This document shows, piece after piece, positions 6,859-7,643 of a stretch of DNA of 7,643 nt (position 1 is its first letter; each line of letters opens with the position of its first letter). The stretch is taken from positions 1-7,643 of the forward strand of contig JAGRHX010000310.1 in assembly GCA_020444775.1 (NCBI GenBank). Direction: 5' to 3'. A program made the translations under genes and the position numbers. The notes under the pieces were generated by a model. The model made no database searches. It was not told the DNA's origin and saw nothing but the letters and a program-made list of their open reading frames with translations. Source of the DNA: Gammaproteobacteria bacterium. Its GTDB lineage: Bacteria; Pseudomonadota; Gammaproteobacteria; HK1.

Positions 6859-7075
6859 GGCGACGCGCGGACGGCGGGTGGGCACGAGTGGGGCATCTAT
6901 TTAGCATGGCTGGACGCCGATTGGACCCGCTTGCACCAACGGCGCCGTCTCGAGGTCGCGGGCCACCGATCGCCGGCGGAGCAGCGTGCAGACGCGCTCG
7001 CCACCCGGTCGCGCGAGCGACCTACGCATCGATTTCAGCCATCACGTCCACCGATCGTCAGCGAGTGAAGAGCCC
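6859..7075. other. Divergent intergenic region between the MBOAT operon and the AhpD-like gene
   Basis: About 217 bases must hold the promoters of both divergent genes. The only AT-rich patch is around 6895-6907 (ATCTATTTAGCAT). It could supply a -10 element for either strand, but I find no matching -35 at the right spacing. A short inverted repeat CGCTCG (6995-7000) / CGAGCG (7014-7019) is present. A plausible ribosome-binding sequence, GTGAAGAG, sits just ahead of the ATG at 7076. No RNA gene or small coding region is supportable here. Confidence 0.4.
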
Positions 7076-7643
7076 ATGCAACAAGCCATGAACGACAAAC
7101 CCATCAGCCGCTTCTCCGTGCCCAGCCTGGACGCGGTGCCGGACGACATTCGCGAGCGGATCCTCGCGGTGCAGGAGAAGGCTGGCTTCGTGCCCAACGT
7201 GTTCCTGGCGCTGGCCCGCCGACCCGAGGAATTCCGCGCCTTCTTCGCCTATCACGACGCCCTCATGGAGAAGGACAGCGGTCTGAGCAAGGCGGAACGC
7301 GAGATGATCGTGGTCGCCACCTCGGGTCTGAACAACTGTCTGTACTGCGTGGTCGCGCATGGCGCGGTGCTGCGCATCCGACACAAGGACCCGCTGATCG
7401 CCGACCAGCTCGCGGTCAACTACCGCAAGGCGGACATCACCCCCAGACAACGCGCCATGCTCGACTTCGCCGCCAAGGTATCGTTGCGCGCCCATGAGGT
7501 CGACGACAGCGATCACGCGCGGCTGCGCGAGCACGGCTTCAGCGACGAGGACATCTGGGACATCGGCGCGGTCACCGCCTTCTTCTCGCTCTCCAATCGC
7601 ATGGCGAGCTTGAGCGATATGCGGCCGAACGACGAGTTCTACC
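7076..7643 (+). CDS. AhpD-like peroxidase-related protein (carboxymuconolactone decarboxylase superfamily), 3' end cut by window
   Basis: The frame is open from ATG 7076 to the window edge, 189 complete codons. The start is supported by a purine-rich GTGAAGAG a few bases upstream; ATG 7088 is an alternative four residues in. The AhpD core motif is intact: Cys 88 and Cys 91 (NCLYC) and His 95 (VVAH), preceded by LSKAEREMIVVATS (70-83), which carries the conserved acidic residues. In this superfamily the Cys pair acts in thiol-based peroxide reduction with the His/Glu relay. The N-terminal FSVPSLDAVPDDIRERI and the late AFFSLSNRMASLSDMRPNDEFY region match the group usually annotated as 'peroxidase-related enzyme'. 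Those proteins are about this long, so only a few residues are probably missing. It is divergent from the MBOAT pair with no obvious functional link. The true reducing partner and substrate are unknown. Confidence 0.92.
   Translation, partial: MQQAMNDKPISRFSVPSLDAVPDDIRERILAVQEKAGFVPNVFLALARRPEEFRAFFAYHDALMEKDSGLSKAEREMIVVATSGLNNCLYCVVAHGAVLRIRHKDPLIADQLAVNYRKADITPRQRAMLDFAAKVSLRAHEVDDSDHARLREHGFSDEDIWDIGAVTAFFSLSNRMASLSDMRPNDEFY

Overview
This is a GC-rich, gene-dense bacterial segment. Codon use, protein families and long spurious open frames opposite real genes all fit a high-GC proteobacterium. A gammaproteobacterium is my best guess, with low confidence, because no rRNA or other taxonomic marker lies in the window. 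It holds five protein genes, two of them cut by the window edges. I see no tRNA, rRNA, CRISPR array, insertion sequence or prophage gene.

Left part: the 3' end of a polyprenyl synthetase-type gene (1-423, plus strand) runs into four 20-bp tandem repeats (421-500). A roughly 300-bp, repeat-rich, probably non-coding stretch follows. Next is one very large plus-strand gene (about 731-4156) for a multidomain signalling protein: SAM domain, class III nucleotide-cyclase-like domain, AAA/STAND-type NTPase, then a long helical TPR-like region. The cyclase domain keeps both metal-binding Asp residues but lacks the usual transition-state Asn and base-recognition residues.

Centre: the large gene converges on a minus-strand gene. 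The 100-bp junction carries a 14-bp tandem repeat (4174-4243), and a perfect 14-bp palindrome sits on the minus-strand gene's stop codon.

Right part: two minus-strand genes, an MBOAT O-acyltransferase of the AlgI type (6858-5341) and a membrane-anchored SGNH-like protein (5339-4257), are separated by one base and almost certainly co-transcribed. By analogy with AlgI/AlgJ/AlgX, PatA/PatB and DltB/DltD, they probably form a two-part machine that moves an acyl group across the inner membrane and places it on an extracytoplasmic polymer or glycan. No polysaccharide synthesis genes are visible, so the acceptor is unknown. Divergent from this pair is an AhpD-like peroxidase-related gene with an intact CxxC...H redox motif (7076 to the window end), which lacks probably only its last few codons.

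The genes do not form one obvious pathway. The window reads as a housekeeping or accessory mosaic: isoprenoid enzyme, large signal-transduction NTPase, envelope acylation pair, antioxidant enzyme. The most interesting points are the intergenic repeat arrays, the degenerate cyclase site and the orphan acylation pair.
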